Assembly: GCA_003537755.1 (NCBI GenBank)
Contig: DPQS01000032.1
Coordinates: 5,553 to 26,776, forward strand
DNA from: Clostridiales bacterium
Lineage (GTDB): Bacteria; Bacillota; Clostridia; Christensenellales; CAG-314
Length of the DNA stretch: 21,224 bases
Direction of reading: 5' to 3'
Shown here: piece after piece, positions 8,235 to 15,262 of the stretch
How positions within the stretch are numbered: position 1 is the stretch's first letter
Layout of the letters: each line of letters starts with the position of its first letter
Made by a program: the position numbers and the translations under genes
Notes under the pieces: generated by a model
What the model was told of the DNA's origin: nothing
Database searches by the model: none
Seen by the model: only the letters and a program-made list of their open reading frames with translations

Positions 8235-8360
8235 CTACACGCCTGCGACAAAGCCGATAAGCAACACTGCCATCAGACCGCACACAAACGCAAGGCACAG
8301 CAAACCGAAGTAATGCTTAAAGAAATGTTCTGCCGAATTTTGTTTGTTAGATTTCTTCAT
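8235..8360 (-). CDS. 41-residue single-pass membrane peptide overlapping cdaA
   Basis: ATG at 8358-8360 and TAG at 8235-8237 give a 41-codon product: a basic hydrophilic start (MKKSNKQNSAEHFFKHYF), then one hydrophobic helix of about 22 residues (GLLCLAFVCGLMAVLLIGFVAG) ending at the stop. The ATG overlaps the last 14 bases of cdaA in another frame, and GGGGGAT, 9-15 bases upstream, can act as Shine-Dalgarno, so translational coupling with cdaA is likely. A terminator follows about 100 bases later, so it is the last gene of that transcript. I do not recognise a family. Its position is where cdaR, the membrane regulator of CdaA, is found in many Firmicutes, but there is no YbbR-like domain. 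A CdaA partner is only an inference. Confidence 0.7.
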   Translation of the reverse strand: MKKSNKQNSAEHFFKHYFGLLCLAFVCGLMAVLLIGFVAGV

Positions 8361-9192
8361 CTTCGATTATCCCCCAGATGTTGTCTTGCTCGCCCTCGTC
8401 GGTCAGGCGCATTGCGCTGCCGATAATGCTACGAAGCTGGTCGGCGCCGAGATAACGCTTGGTTTGCCCGTCCTTCATTGCGGAAATAATGCCCGTTTCT
8501 TCGCTGACGACAATCGCCGTAATGTCGGGATAACTTTCGCTGACACCTATTGCCGCGCGGTGACGTGTGCCGAACTCTCTCGGAAGGTTGTTTTCCTGCG
8601 TAAGGGGCAAATAGCACCCTGCCGCAACCACCTTGTTTGCCGAAATAATTACCGCACCGTCATGCAAAGCCGTCTTGGGGAAGAAAATCGTTTCCAACAA
8701 GTCAGCGGTAATCTCCGCGTCCAGCCTTATTCCGCTGTCCAGAATGGCCCCCGGGATATTGTCGCACAGCACGATAAGCGCGCCGGTGTCTGTTTTGCTG
8801 AGGCGTTGGCAAGCCTTGATAATCTCGTTTACCGAATTGTTGAGGTCGTCAACGCTGACGTTGGCAAGGCCGCTTTCGGCGTAATGCTTCTTCCAACTGA
8901 AGTGGAACACATCGTGGCGCAGGTCATGAGCGAAAAACAACAAACTTGCCACCATGCACATTGAAAGAGTAAACCACACGTAAAACGCAATGTTGTCCGT
9001 CGACAGAAAACTAAGCCCGAACACTGCGGTAACAATGACCGCCAGTATGTATGCAAACGGCATAAGTTTGCGTTTTTTGCTGTAATAGAAGATGGTATAA
9101 TAAACAACGGTTGCAAAAATGACAGTCAGCACACGTGCCACTATCTCGTCGATTGCTCCCGTTGTAAAAAATTTGATAATATATTCAACCAT
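8347..9192 (-). CDS. cdaA: Diadenylate cyclase CdaA (c-di-AMP synthase)
   Basis: A 281-residue protein starting at ATG 9190-9192. Three N-terminal membrane helices (about 17-37, 44-63, 67-87) are followed by a DAC domain with the two hallmark motifs LHDGAV (DGA, 178-180) and GTRHRAAIG (RHR, 210-212), plus VSEETG (229-234). The enzyme condenses two ATP to cyclic di-AMP, an essential second messenger controlling potassium transport, osmolyte balance and cell-wall homeostasis; the catalytic domain faces the cytoplasm. Length and domain order are normal for CdaA. The usual cdaR-glmM neighbours are absent; a 41-codon membrane peptide overlaps its 3' end. It is transcribed divergently from diaminopimelate dehydrogenase across a 396-bp AT-rich gap. 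The Shine-Dalgarno is weak (AGGG about 10 bases upstream). Confidence 0.95.
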   Translation of the reverse strand: MVEYIIKFFTTGAIDEIVARVLTVIFATVVYYTIFYYSKKRKLMPFAYILAVIVTAVFGLSFLSTDNIAFYVWFTLSMCMVASLLFFAHDLRHDVFHFSWKKHYAESGLANVSVDDLNNSVNEIIKACQRLSKTDTGALIVLCDNIPGAILDSGIRLDAEITADLLETIFFPKTALHDGAVIISANKVVAAGCYLPLTQENNLPREFGTRHRAAIGVSESYPDITAIVVSEETGIISAMKDGQTKRYLGADQLRSIIGSAMRLTDEGEQDNIWGIIEDEEI

Positions 9193-9588
9193 TTGTAGGT
9201 ACCCTGACTAAGTTTGAAAGGTGCGCCCGTCAGTTGCCCGCACGGAAAACCTTTTTTATATTTATATAATACTACTTTTTGTAAAAAAAATAAAGTAATT
9301 TGCAACAAAAAATTACACACGTATTAAAAAAAGTTTACACAACTATTGAAATTGCGCATTAAAAAATTACTTTTGGTCACATCAGACGGCATATGTTGCG
9401 CAAAGGGGCAATATCATTTAACAAACGCAGTAAAAACGCGGCGGACTTTTGACGGGATTTCATTCGCAACCGCCACCATCAATGCGGTTGTATGCCATCG
9501 TTATTACGCGACGTTTACCATGCATAATAGCGATTTTTTCAATCCTGTTACACTGCGTTAATACAAAGCCGTTAAGGGAGATTTTTAA
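9193..9588. other. 396-bp divergent intergenic region between cdaA and ddh
   Basis: The cdaA-proximal half is very AT-rich and holds a weak minus-strand promoter candidate (TTTACA-N17-AATATA). On the plus strand TTTACA with a poor -10 was the best match for ddh. A 7-bp hairpin (CAACCGC 9467-9473 with GCGGTTG 9484-9490) lies in the probable ddh leader without a T-tract. I saw no lysine riboswitch consensus. AAGGGAG at 9574-9580 is the ddh ribosome binding site. Confidence 0.45.
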
Positions 9589-10476
9589 TTGATAAACGTT
9601 GCAATCGCAGGTTACGGCAACCTCGGCAAAAGCCTTGAACAACAAATCAGACAACGTGACGACATGCGGCTTGTACGCATTTTTTCACGACGAAAAATCG
9701 ACAATCCTTTGCAGGCAAATTTCGACGATGCGACAAAGGCAACGGACATAGACGTGTGTCTGCTTGCACTCGGCAGTTACGCCGACCTTCGCGAAAATAT
9801 CCGCTGTTTCGCAAACTTCAACACAGTCGATTGCTTCGACGACCACGCGGAAACGGACAACTACTTGCGTCTGCTACAACAGACAAAACCGGACACCGTT
9901 TCCCTTGTGTGCGTCGGTTGGGACCCGGGGATACTGTCCCTTGTCCGCGGCATATTTGCACCGCTTGGCACTGTTGCCACAGCCTGGGGCAAAGGTCAAT
10001 CCATGGGACACGGAAACGCGCTTCGGGCAATCCGCGGCGTACTGGACGGCGTACAATTCACCGTGCCTTACGACAACGCTTCCAAGCGATTTTTCAACGG
10101 ACAAACAAAGCCGCAACAACTGGTCAGGCGGGTATGCTTCGTTGCCTGCGCCGACGTTGACAGGGAAGCAATCAGGAGACAAATCACAACCATGCCCGAT
10201 TACTTCGACGGGTACGAAACAGAGGTAAATTTCGTTTCGCAACAGGAAGTGCGCGCACTCAAAGCCGACATGTCACACTGCGGCAAGGTGTACGCGACGG
10301 GTAAATACCACACAGCCGAAACGACCTTGCATGTCACAAACAACGCCGATTTTACAGCTGCGATAATGATAAATTGTGCGTTTGCCGTACAGAAACTTGC
10401 CGATGACGGCTACAAAGGTCCATTCAGCCCGTTTGACGTTCCGATGCGATATTTTGCCGACAAAACCTGCCTGTAA
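9589..10476 (+). CDS. ddh: meso-Diaminopimelate D-dehydrogenase
   Basis: A 295-residue protein beginning at TTG 9589-9591, chosen because AAGGGAG ends 8 bases upstream and the product starts directly with the Rossmann strand INVAIAGYGNLGKSL. The family signatures GWDPGILS, WGKGQSMGHGNALRAIRGV and MPDYFDGYETEVNFVS are present in order. The enzyme makes meso-DAP from tetrahydrodipicolinate in one NADPH- and ammonia-dependent step, bypassing the acylated branches, for peptidoglycan cross-links and lysine. It is somewhat shorter than the common length of about 325. Cytosolic. It stands alone on its strand and is closed by a strong terminator 12 bases after its stop. Aspartate kinase, which feeds the same pathway, is encoded about 2 kb away on the other strand. 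Confidence 0.92.
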   Translation: MINVAIAGYGNLGKSLEQQIRQRDDMRLVRIFSRRKIDNPLQANFDDATKATDIDVCLLALGSYADLRENIRCFANFNTVDCFDDHAETDNYLRLLQQTKPDTVSLVCVGWDPGILSLVRGIFAPLGTVATAWGKGQSMGHGNALRAIRGVLDGVQFTVPYDNASKRFFNGQTKPQQLVRRVCFVACADVDREAIRRQITTMPDYFDGYETEVNFVSQQEVRALKADMSHCGKVYATGKYHTAETTLHVTNNADFTAAIMINCAFAVQKLADDGYKGPFSPFDVPMRYFADKTCL

Positions 10477-10487
10477 CAAACAAAAAT

Positions 10488-10543
10488 AGCGGCATTTTGA
10501 CATACTATGTGTGAGATAGTATTATTCAAAATGTCGCTTTTTT
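10488..10543. terminator. Bidirectional terminator behind ddh and the dCMP deaminase transcript
   Basis: The outer stem AGCGGCATTTTGA (10488-10500) pairs with 10526-10538 (one G-U pair) and an inner ATACTAT/ATAGTAT stem extends it. T6 follows on the plus strand and ATTTTTG on the minus strand. A complete promoter-like element lies inside the loop region. Confidence 0.75.
10497..10525 (+). promoter_or_regulatory. Promoter-like element with a TACTAT-N7-ATAGTA palindrome
   Basis: TTGACA (10497-10502), a 17-base spacer and TATTAT (10520-10525) form a near-consensus promoter. The palindrome TACTAT-N7-ATAGTA (10503-10521) fills the spacer and enters the -10. The same arrangement occurs at 18694-18722. 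Transcription from here would run into the 23-bp tandem array. Because the element is also the core of a terminator hairpin, promoter activity is uncertain. Confidence 0.45.
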
Positions 10544-10577
10544 AAGTAGTTGAAGGTTTGTAAGAGCTTTTTTTTGC

Positions 10578-10714
10578 TTTTTTGTCGTTTCAGCGGCAAT
10601 ATTTTTGTCGTTTCAGCGGCAATATTTTTGTCGTTTCGGAGGCAATCTTTTTGTCGTTTCAGCGGCAATCTTTTTGTCGTTTCAACGGCAATATTTTGTC
10701 GTTTCGGCGGCAAC
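10578..10714. repeat. Six tandem 23-bp repeats
   Basis: Units start at 10578, 10601, 10624, 10647, 10670 and 10693 (the last is 22 bp). The core GTCGTTTC-(A/G)-(G/A)-(C/A)-GGCAA is joined by a T5 linker. Because 23 is not a multiple of three, the array is open in several frames and produces artificial repeat-like ORFs of 64-83 codons. As RNA from the plus strand, GUCG can pair with CGGC in five of six units (GAGGC in the third breaks one pair), giving tiny hairpins followed by U-tracts. The spacing is far too short for a CRISPR array. Confidence 0.85.
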
Positions 10715-10761
10715 AAAATCCACTGAAAGTAACGACGCAGTGAGTCTGCTTACGCCAACCG

Positions 10762-11211
10762 TCAGTCCTTGTACAGTTCCACCGCTACGCCGGCTTCGTG
10801 CAAAAGTTCCAGCGCAAACTCGTCCGGGTAGCCCTCGCCGTACACAATGCGTTTGATACCCGCGTTGATAATCATCTTCGCACAAATCACGCATGGTTGG
10901 TGCGTGCAGTAAAGCGTTGCTCCTTCAAGCACCGTCCCGAGCCGCGCCGCCTGAATAATCGCGTTCTGTTCCGCATGCACGGCATAGCAAAGCTCGTGGC
11001 GTGTACCGCTGGCAATCCCCAGACGCATACGCATACATTCGCCGCGTTCCTTACAACTTTTTACCCCCTCGGGCGCACCATTGTAACCCGTGGTAAGAAT
11101 ACGCTTGTTTTTTACGATGACCGCACCTACCTGTCTGTCGCTTTTGAAGCAACTGGACCACGAAGCAACCTGCCTTGTAAGTTCCATAAAACGCTTGTCC
11201 CACTTGTTCAC
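10762..11211 (-). CDS. dCMP deaminase (ComEB-like cytidine/deoxycytidylate deaminase)
   Basis: A 149-residue protein starting at GTG 11209-11211, chosen because AAGGGAG lies 6 bases upstream. The zinc-dependent deaminase motif is complete: HAE (79-81, zinc ligand plus catalytic Glu) and PCVIC (106-110, two zinc-binding Cys), with TGYNG (41-45) typical of deoxycytidylate deaminases. It converts dCMP to dUMP, feeding thymidylate synthesis. Additional Cys/His residues between 53 and 75 (CKERGEC, H72, C75) fit the extra zinc site of ComEB-type enzymes. Cytosolic, typical length. An extended -10 promoter lies upstream at 11280-11308. Its 3' end is followed within 50 bases by the 23-bp repeat array, which would form its 3' untranslated region. 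Confidence 0.93.
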   Translation of the reverse strand: MNKWDKRFMELTRQVASWSSCFKSDRQVGAVIVKNKRILTTGYNGAPEGVKSCKERGECMRMRLGIASGTRHELCYAVHAEQNAIIQAARLGTVLEGATLYCTHQPCVICAKMIINAGIKRIVYGEGYPDEFALELLHEAGVAVELYKD

Positions 11212-11279
11212 GCAAAACTCCCTTCCGCGGCAGGAAATGTCAAAACCCTAGCGCGGCTTAACTACAAAATATACTTTGT

Positions 11280-11308
11280 ATTATACCAATATACATTGTA
11301 AAATGCAA
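11280..11308 (-). promoter_or_regulatory. Extended -10 promoter for dCMP deaminase
   Basis: On the minus strand TGG-TATAAT (11280-11288) is a perfect -10 with an extended TGn. A weak -35, TTGCAT (11303-11308), sits 17 bases upstream. The leader is about 60 bases. Confidence 0.55.
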
Positions 11309-11383
11309 CACTTTTTTTCGTTGTCGGATTTGCACTATTTTTGTCGAAGTGTACTCATTTTTCAAAAAAGATATCCAATAGGC

Positions 11384-11411
11384 TTGACAAATTTTCAAAC
11401 CGTAGTATAAT
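11384..11411 (+). promoter_or_regulatory. Sigma-A promoter of groESL
   Basis: TTGACA (11384-11389), a 16-base spacer and TATAAT (11406-11411) are both perfect hexamers. The CIRCE operator starts 5 bases after the -10, so it covers the transcription start. The leader to groES is about 160 bases and can form a long-range TCGGCAA/TTGCCGA pairing (11472-11478 with 11502-11508). Confidence 0.85.
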
Positions 11412-11415
11412 AGTG

Positions 11416-11442
11416 TTAGCAGTCGAAGCAGAAGAGTGCTAA
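11416..11442 (+). promoter_or_regulatory. CIRCE operator (HrcA binding site)
   Basis: The 9-9-9 inverted repeat TTAGCAGTC-N9-GAGTGCTAA matches the CIRCE consensus TTAGCACTC-N9-GAGTGCTAA with one substitution in the left arm (G for C at 11422 or the adjacent position). HrcA represses here until heat stress occupies GroEL, which HrcA needs for activity. The hrcA gene itself is not in the window. Confidence 0.92.
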
Positions 11443-11579
11443 CAAGTAAATATCGTTGTTTCGGCACGCGTTCGGCAAGGCGCACATACACAGTAAACAC
11501 ATTGCCGACAAACGAACAAAGCGACGACAAAAGCACTGCTTCCGCACGGTAAATCAAAAATCGGAGGTTATTGTTACTT

Positions 11580-11864
11580 ATGACATTGAAACCACTTTTT
11601 GACAAAGTCGTAGTCAAAAAACTTGAAGAAAAAGAACAAAGCGTAGGAGGAATTTTCCTGCCCACTGCCGCACAGGAGAAACAGGAAGTTGCCGAAGTAA
11701 TCGCGGTAGGCAACGGCGGCGTAATTGACGGCAAGGAAGTCGTAATGGTAGTTAAACCGGGCGACAAAGTGCTGTACAGCAAGTACGCCGGCAGTCAATT
11801 CAAGATTGACGGTCAGGAAGTAACTATCGTCAAACAAAGCGACATTCTTGCAATCGTAGAGTAA
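11580..11864 (+). CDS. groES: Co-chaperonin GroES (10 kDa)
   Basis: A 94-residue protein. ATG 11580 is preferred over the in-frame TTG 11571 because the product then begins MTLKPLFDKVVVKK, aligning with the family N-terminus; GGAGG lies 12 bases upstream (slightly long), and only 3 bases before the TTG. The mobile-loop region follows at about 14-30 (KLEEKEQSVGGIFLP), and later VLYSKYAG and the terminal SDILAIVE are standard GroES. It forms the heptameric lid on GroEL for ATP-driven folding in the cytosol. groEL begins 13 bases after the stop in the same HrcA-controlled operon. Confidence 0.97.
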   Translation: MTLKPLFDKVVVKKLEEKEQSVGGIFLPTAAQEKQEVAEVIAVGNGGVIDGKEVVMVVKPGDKVLYSKYAGSQFKIDGQEVTIVKQSDILAIVE

Positions 11865-11877
11865 GGAGGAACACAAA

Positions 11878-13497
11878 ATGGCTAAACAAATCAAATACGG
11901 CGAGGACGCACGCAGAGTACTGGAAAGCGGCGTAAGCCAACTTGCAAATACCGTAAAAATCACACTCGGTCCCAAGGGACGTAACGTTATCCTGGAAAAG
12001 AAGTACGGCTCACCCGTGGTAATCAACGACGGCGTGTCCATTGCCAAGGAAATCGAACTCAAAGACCCGTTTGAAAACATGGGCGCGCAAATAATCAAGG
12101 AAGCCAGCACCAAAACGAACGACGTTGTAGGCGACGGCACCACCACGGCGGCTGTACTTGCGCAGGCAATCATCGTAGAAGGCAACAAAAACCTTGCCGC
12201 AGGCGCAAACCCCATCATTTTGCGTAAAGGTATCGACAAGGCCGTCGAAGTTTGCGTAAACAAACTCAAAACAATCAGCACACCCGTACAAGGCGCACAG
12301 GCAATCGCACAGGTTGCTAGCATCTCCGCAGGCGACAACACCATCGGCGAACTTATCAGCGCGGCCATGGAAAAGGTCGGCAACGACGGCGTAATTACCG
12401 TAGAAGAAAGCAAAACCATGAAGACGGAACTCAACATCGTCGAGGGTATGCAATTCGACCGCGGCTATGCAAGCCCCTACATGGTGACAGACACCGACAA
12501 AATGATTGCCGAACTGGACAATCCGTTTATCCTTATCACAGACAAAAAGATCAGTTCCATTCAGGAAATTTTGCCTCTTCTCGAACAGGTTGTCAAGGCG
12601 GGCGGTAAACTGCTGATTATTGCCGAGGATGTAGAAGGCGAAGCCCTCACCACTCTTATTCTCAACAAACTGCGCGGTAGCTTCACCTGTGTTGCGGTAA
12701 AGGCACCCGGATTCGGTGACAGAAGAAAGGCTATGCTTGAGGATATCGCAATCCTGACAGGCGGACAGGTAATCACCGAGGACCTTGGACTTGACCTCAA
12801 ATCTGCCAACATCAACATGCTTGGTCGCGCAAAGAGCGTCAAGGTTGACAAAGACAACACCATCATCGTGGAAGGCGCAGGCACACCCGACGCAATCGCG
12901 CAACGCGTGGCGCAAATCCGCAACCAACTTGCCGAAACCACCAGCGACTACGACAAGGAAAAATTGCAGGAACGTCTTGCCAAACTTGCAGGCGGCGTAG
13001 CGCAAATCGCAGTAGGCGCGGCAACCGAAGTGGAAATGAAGGAACGCAAACTTCGTATCGAGGACGCACTCAACGCAACCCGCGCAGCCGTCGAAGAAGG
13101 TATCGTTGCGGGCGGCGGCGTTGCACTGCTGTCGGCAATCCCCGAAGTTGACAAACTTGTAAACAGCCTCAGCGGCGACGAAAAAACCGGCGCAATGATT
13201 GTTCGCAAGGCACTGGAAGCACCCATCAAACAAATTGCCGAAAACGCAGGCGTAAACGGCGGCGTAATCGTTGCCAAGGTACTTGCCAAAAAGAGCATGA
13301 ACTACGGCTACGACGCACTTACCGACACCTACGGCGACATGATTGAAAAGGGTATTCTTGACCCCACAAAGGTTACTCGTTCCGCATTGCAAAACGCGGC
13401 AAGCGTTGCAGGCACACTGCTTACGACGGAATCCATCGTTTGCGACATCCCCGAACCGGCACAACCTGCAGCGGCACCTCAGGGCGACATGTACTAA
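11878..13497 (+). CDS. groEL: Chaperonin GroEL (60 kDa)
   Basis: A 539-residue protein starting at ATG 11878 with AAGGAGGA 8 bases upstream. It begins MAKQIKYGEDARRVLESGV and has the ATP-binding GDGTTTA (85-91), the phosphate loop LGPKGRNV (30-37) and the late AAVEEGIVAGGGVALL chaperonin signature. It assembles into the tetradecameric folding chamber that works with GroES. The C-terminal tail is EPAQPAAAPQGDMY, lacking the GGM repeats that many GroELs carry in the cavity floor; the length is otherwise typical. It is the second gene of the CIRCE-controlled operon and is followed by a strong terminator 30-70 bases on. Confidence 0.98.
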   Translation: MAKQIKYGEDARRVLESGVSQLANTVKITLGPKGRNVILEKKYGSPVVINDGVSIAKEIELKDPFENMGAQIIKEASTKTNDVVGDGTTTAAVLAQAIIVEGNKNLAAGANPIILRKGIDKAVEVCVNKLKTISTPVQGAQAIAQVASISAGDNTIGELISAAMEKVGNDGVITVEESKTMKTELNIVEGMQFDRGYASPYMVTDTDKMIAELDNPFILITDKKISSIQEILPLLEQVVKAGGKLLIIAEDVEGEALTTLILNKLRGSFTCVAVKAPGFGDRRKAMLEDIAILTGGQVITEDLGLDLKSANINMLGRAKSVKVDKDNTIIVEGAGTPDAIAQRVAQIRNQLAETTSDYDKEKLQERLAKLAGGVAQIAVGAATEVEMKERKLRIEDALNATRAAVEEGIVAGGGVALLSAIPEVDKLVNSLSGDEKTGAMIVRKALEAPIKQIAENAGVNGGVIVAKVLAKKSMNYGYDALTDTYGDMIEKGILDPTKVTRSALQNAASVAGTLLTTESIVCDIPEPAQPAAAPQGDMY

Positions 13498-13529
13498 GCC
13501 GACGTTGCACACGCCAAATAACAACATCA

Positions 13530-13567
13530 AAAAAAAGAAGTTCACTATTGTGGACTTCTTTTTTTTT
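13530..13567. terminator. Bidirectional terminator between groEL and the lgt operon
   Basis: A 10-bp stem (13536-13545 with 13550-13559, one G-U pair) with a TATT loop is flanked by A and T tracts on either side, giving a U-tract in both directions. It ends groESL on the plus strand and the four-gene operon on the minus strand. Confidence 0.9.
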
Positions 13568-13604
13568 GTGAACATATGCTATTTTCGTCAAAGATTCGCA
13601 GCAA

Positions 13605-14585
13605 TTACAGCAACATGCAGACAACTTCGGATGCGATGCCGCACAAAACGCCGGCAAAGTACATAATTGCAAGAATAAGCAGATTGCGTTTGAAGTTGGT
13701 CTTGTTTTTGAACAAAATCGCAAGCGCAATGCCGCTGTTTGCCACAAGCCCTGCCAGAAGCGCAGGCAACCCGATAATGCTCCCGTTGCCGCTGGTGTAC
13801 ATTCCCGTAAGAATTACGCTGCTTGCGCAGTTCGGCACAAGCCCTATCGCTGCGGTAAAGAAACTTTGGAATATGCCGAGTTTCGCCGTAAATTGCGTGA
13901 TAGGCTGCTCAAAGTAATACAGCAACAAGCCAAACACCGCATTGACGACAAATATATACACAAAGATTTTGGTCGTATGCAACAGCGGATGTTTGACAAA
14001 GTTAAGAAATTTGTCAAAGTTGCCGTGCGCGTGTTCCTTTTCGCGGTTGTGTTCGTGCGAATGTTCGTCGCCGCCGTTATCTGTCACTTCGTTGCAGTTT
14101 TTCTCGTCGTTACACGCCGCCTGCACGGCATCTTCGTTGAGTTCGTGGCCACAACATCCCTCTTCTTCGTGCACTTCGTAGGTATCCGCAAGCGGACGTT
14201 TGTCAAATGCGTTTATTATGTATCCGAGAATTACGGCATACACGATTTTGACAAGTACGACAATCCACACCACGCCGACGGTTTTGCCGTTACTAAGCAA
14301 CAACGGTAACGCCTCGTCGCTTGTTGCCACAAAAAACGCAATCAGCGTGCCCGTTTTTAAGTAGTTTTGCAAATACAAATCCGTCGCCATTACGGAAAAC
14401 CCGCACTGCGGCACAATGCCCACGGCACCTGCCACAAGAGGCGCGCATTTGCCGTTAAGCAGTTTTACCGTTTTGTCGCGAGCGCGTTTGTTGCTTTCCA
14501 GAAACTCGATAAACAGGTAAATGATTAAGAGAAACGGCAATGTTTTCGCACTGTCGCCAAGTGCGTCCAACACGATGTCCCACAT
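13605..14585 (-). CDS. ArsP_2-type (putative manganese/heavy-metal) membrane transporter
   Basis: A 326-residue membrane protein. ATG 14583-14585 is preferred since the family starts with M-x-D and the in-frame TTG at 14589-14591 overlaps the stop of the upstream gene; both can use AAAGGGGA as ribosome binding site. Two halves repeat the same motif: GIVPQCGFSVMATDLYL (about 56-72) and GLVPNCASSVILTGMY (about 248-263), each with a conserved P-[QN]-C in a membrane segment, as in the putative manganese transporter/ArsP_2 family (PF11449). Between the halves a hydrophilic loop (about 138-188) is rich in His, Cys and acids (EEEGCCGHE, DEHSHEHNREKEHAHG), a plausible metal-binding element. Substrate is not established for the family. 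It is the last gene of the operon beginning with lgt, and a terminator follows 38 bases after the stop. Confidence 0.8.
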   Translation of the reverse strand: MWDIVLDALGDSAKTLPFLLIIYLFIEFLESNKRARDKTVKLLNGKCAPLVAGAVGIVPQCGFSVMATDLYLQNYLKTGTLIAFFVATSDEALPLLLSNGKTVGVVWIVVLVKIVYAVILGYIINAFDKRPLADTYEVHEEEGCCGHELNEDAVQAACNDEKNCNEVTDNGGDEHSHEHNREKEHAHGNFDKFLNFVKHPLLHTTKIFVYIFVVNAVFGLLLYYFEQPITQFTAKLGIFQSFFTAAIGLVPNCASSVILTGMYTSGNGSIIGLPALLAGLVANSGIALAILFKNKTNFKRNLLILAIMYFAGVLCGIASEVVCMLL

Positions 14586-14587
14586 CG

Positions 14588-15262
14588 TCAATCATCCCCT
14601 TTGGGCATGTCAAGTTGTATCGTGCTGTCGCCGCCCGTAAGCCCCAGGTCGGCGCAGATTTCTTCCAATGTTTTGTCGGGGTGGATAAGTTCCTTCGGGT
14701 CGATTACAACGTCCGCCGCCTGCTGAATACGTTTGACGGGGTTTGCAACCTTGTCGGTGTTTGCGGCATGTTGTCCGTTGTCACTTGCCGATTCGTTTAC
14801 CTGCGGTTTGGTAGCCGCACCGTCCGCCGACAAGGCGAGATCCGCCGTTTCGCCCGCAATGTTACGTCCGTCGTAGGCATACACCAACTTTTCCAGTTTG
14901 TCCTTGATTTCGTCGAATCGCGCAAGTTCCTCACGGCTTAGCGCGGAAACAAGCGTTTGCGCGTATGCCTGCCACGCAGCAAAAAACAGTTTTGCGCGAA
15001 GCAGCACCACTTCGGAATACTTTTCGGCGTCGTTTTTCAGCAGTTTTGCAAGTTTTTGCGACTGCACAAGGGCAGCCGAGATAGCTTCGCTGTCCTTGCG
15101 GTACTTGTTGAGTTGCTCGCCGAGGCGTTTGTTTTCGTCAATCAGTTGGTCGACGCGTTCTCGCGTGGCTTGCAACACCATTTTGTCGCTTTCACTCTGA
15201 GTTTTCAAAAACTCGTCTACCTGTCGGGGGTCATATCCCCGAAATACTTTGCGAAATTTCAT
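14588..15262 (-). CDS. DivIVA-domain protein
   Basis: A 224-residue protein starting at ATG 15260-15262, which overlaps the TGA of the upstream gene as ATGA, so translation is coupled. The N-terminus KFRKVFRGYDPRQVDEFL (2-19) is the DivIVA lipid-binding and F-x-G-Y-D/N signature. A long charged coiled-coil region follows to about residue 125 (ATRERVDQLIDENKRLGEQL...), then a disordered Ala/Asn/Asp-rich linker and a conserved-looking tail, KELIHPDKTLEEICADLG. DivIVA-family proteins sit at curved membrane, poles and septa and organise division or wall synthesis; the precise role here is unknown. The middle position in an operon with lgt suggests envelope-related function. The stop is 2 bases before the downstream transporter ATG. 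Confidence 0.88.
   Translation of the reverse strand: MKFRKVFRGYDPRQVDEFLKTQSESDKMVLQATRERVDQLIDENKRLGEQLNKYRKDSEAISAALVQSQKLAKLLKNDAEKYSEVVLLRAKLFFAAWQAYAQTLVSALSREELARFDEIKDKLEKLVYAYDGRNIAGETADLALSADGAATKPQVNESASDNGQHAANTDKVANPVKRIQQAADVVIDPKELIHPDKTLEEICADLGLTGGDSTIQLDMPKGDD

Noticed and set aside
9346..9561. 71-codon frame in the ddh leader, considered as leader peptide or riboswitch
   Set aside because: TTG start without Shine-Dalgarno, no run of lysine codons of attenuation type, no terminator stem and no lysine-riboswitch consensus.
10578..10714. CRISPR array
   Set aside because: The units are contiguous 23-mers with only a T-rich 5-6 base linker, no unique spacers and no cas genes.
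10522..10716. Repeat-containing ORFs across the 23-bp array on both strands (64 and 83 codons)
   Set aside because: A 23-bp unit without stops stays open in several frames by itself; neither frame has a ribosome binding site.
12010..13575. 521-codon minus-strand open frame opposite groEL
   Set aside because: Antisense shadow of an unmistakable groEL gene, with biased Cys/Phe/Val composition and no domain.
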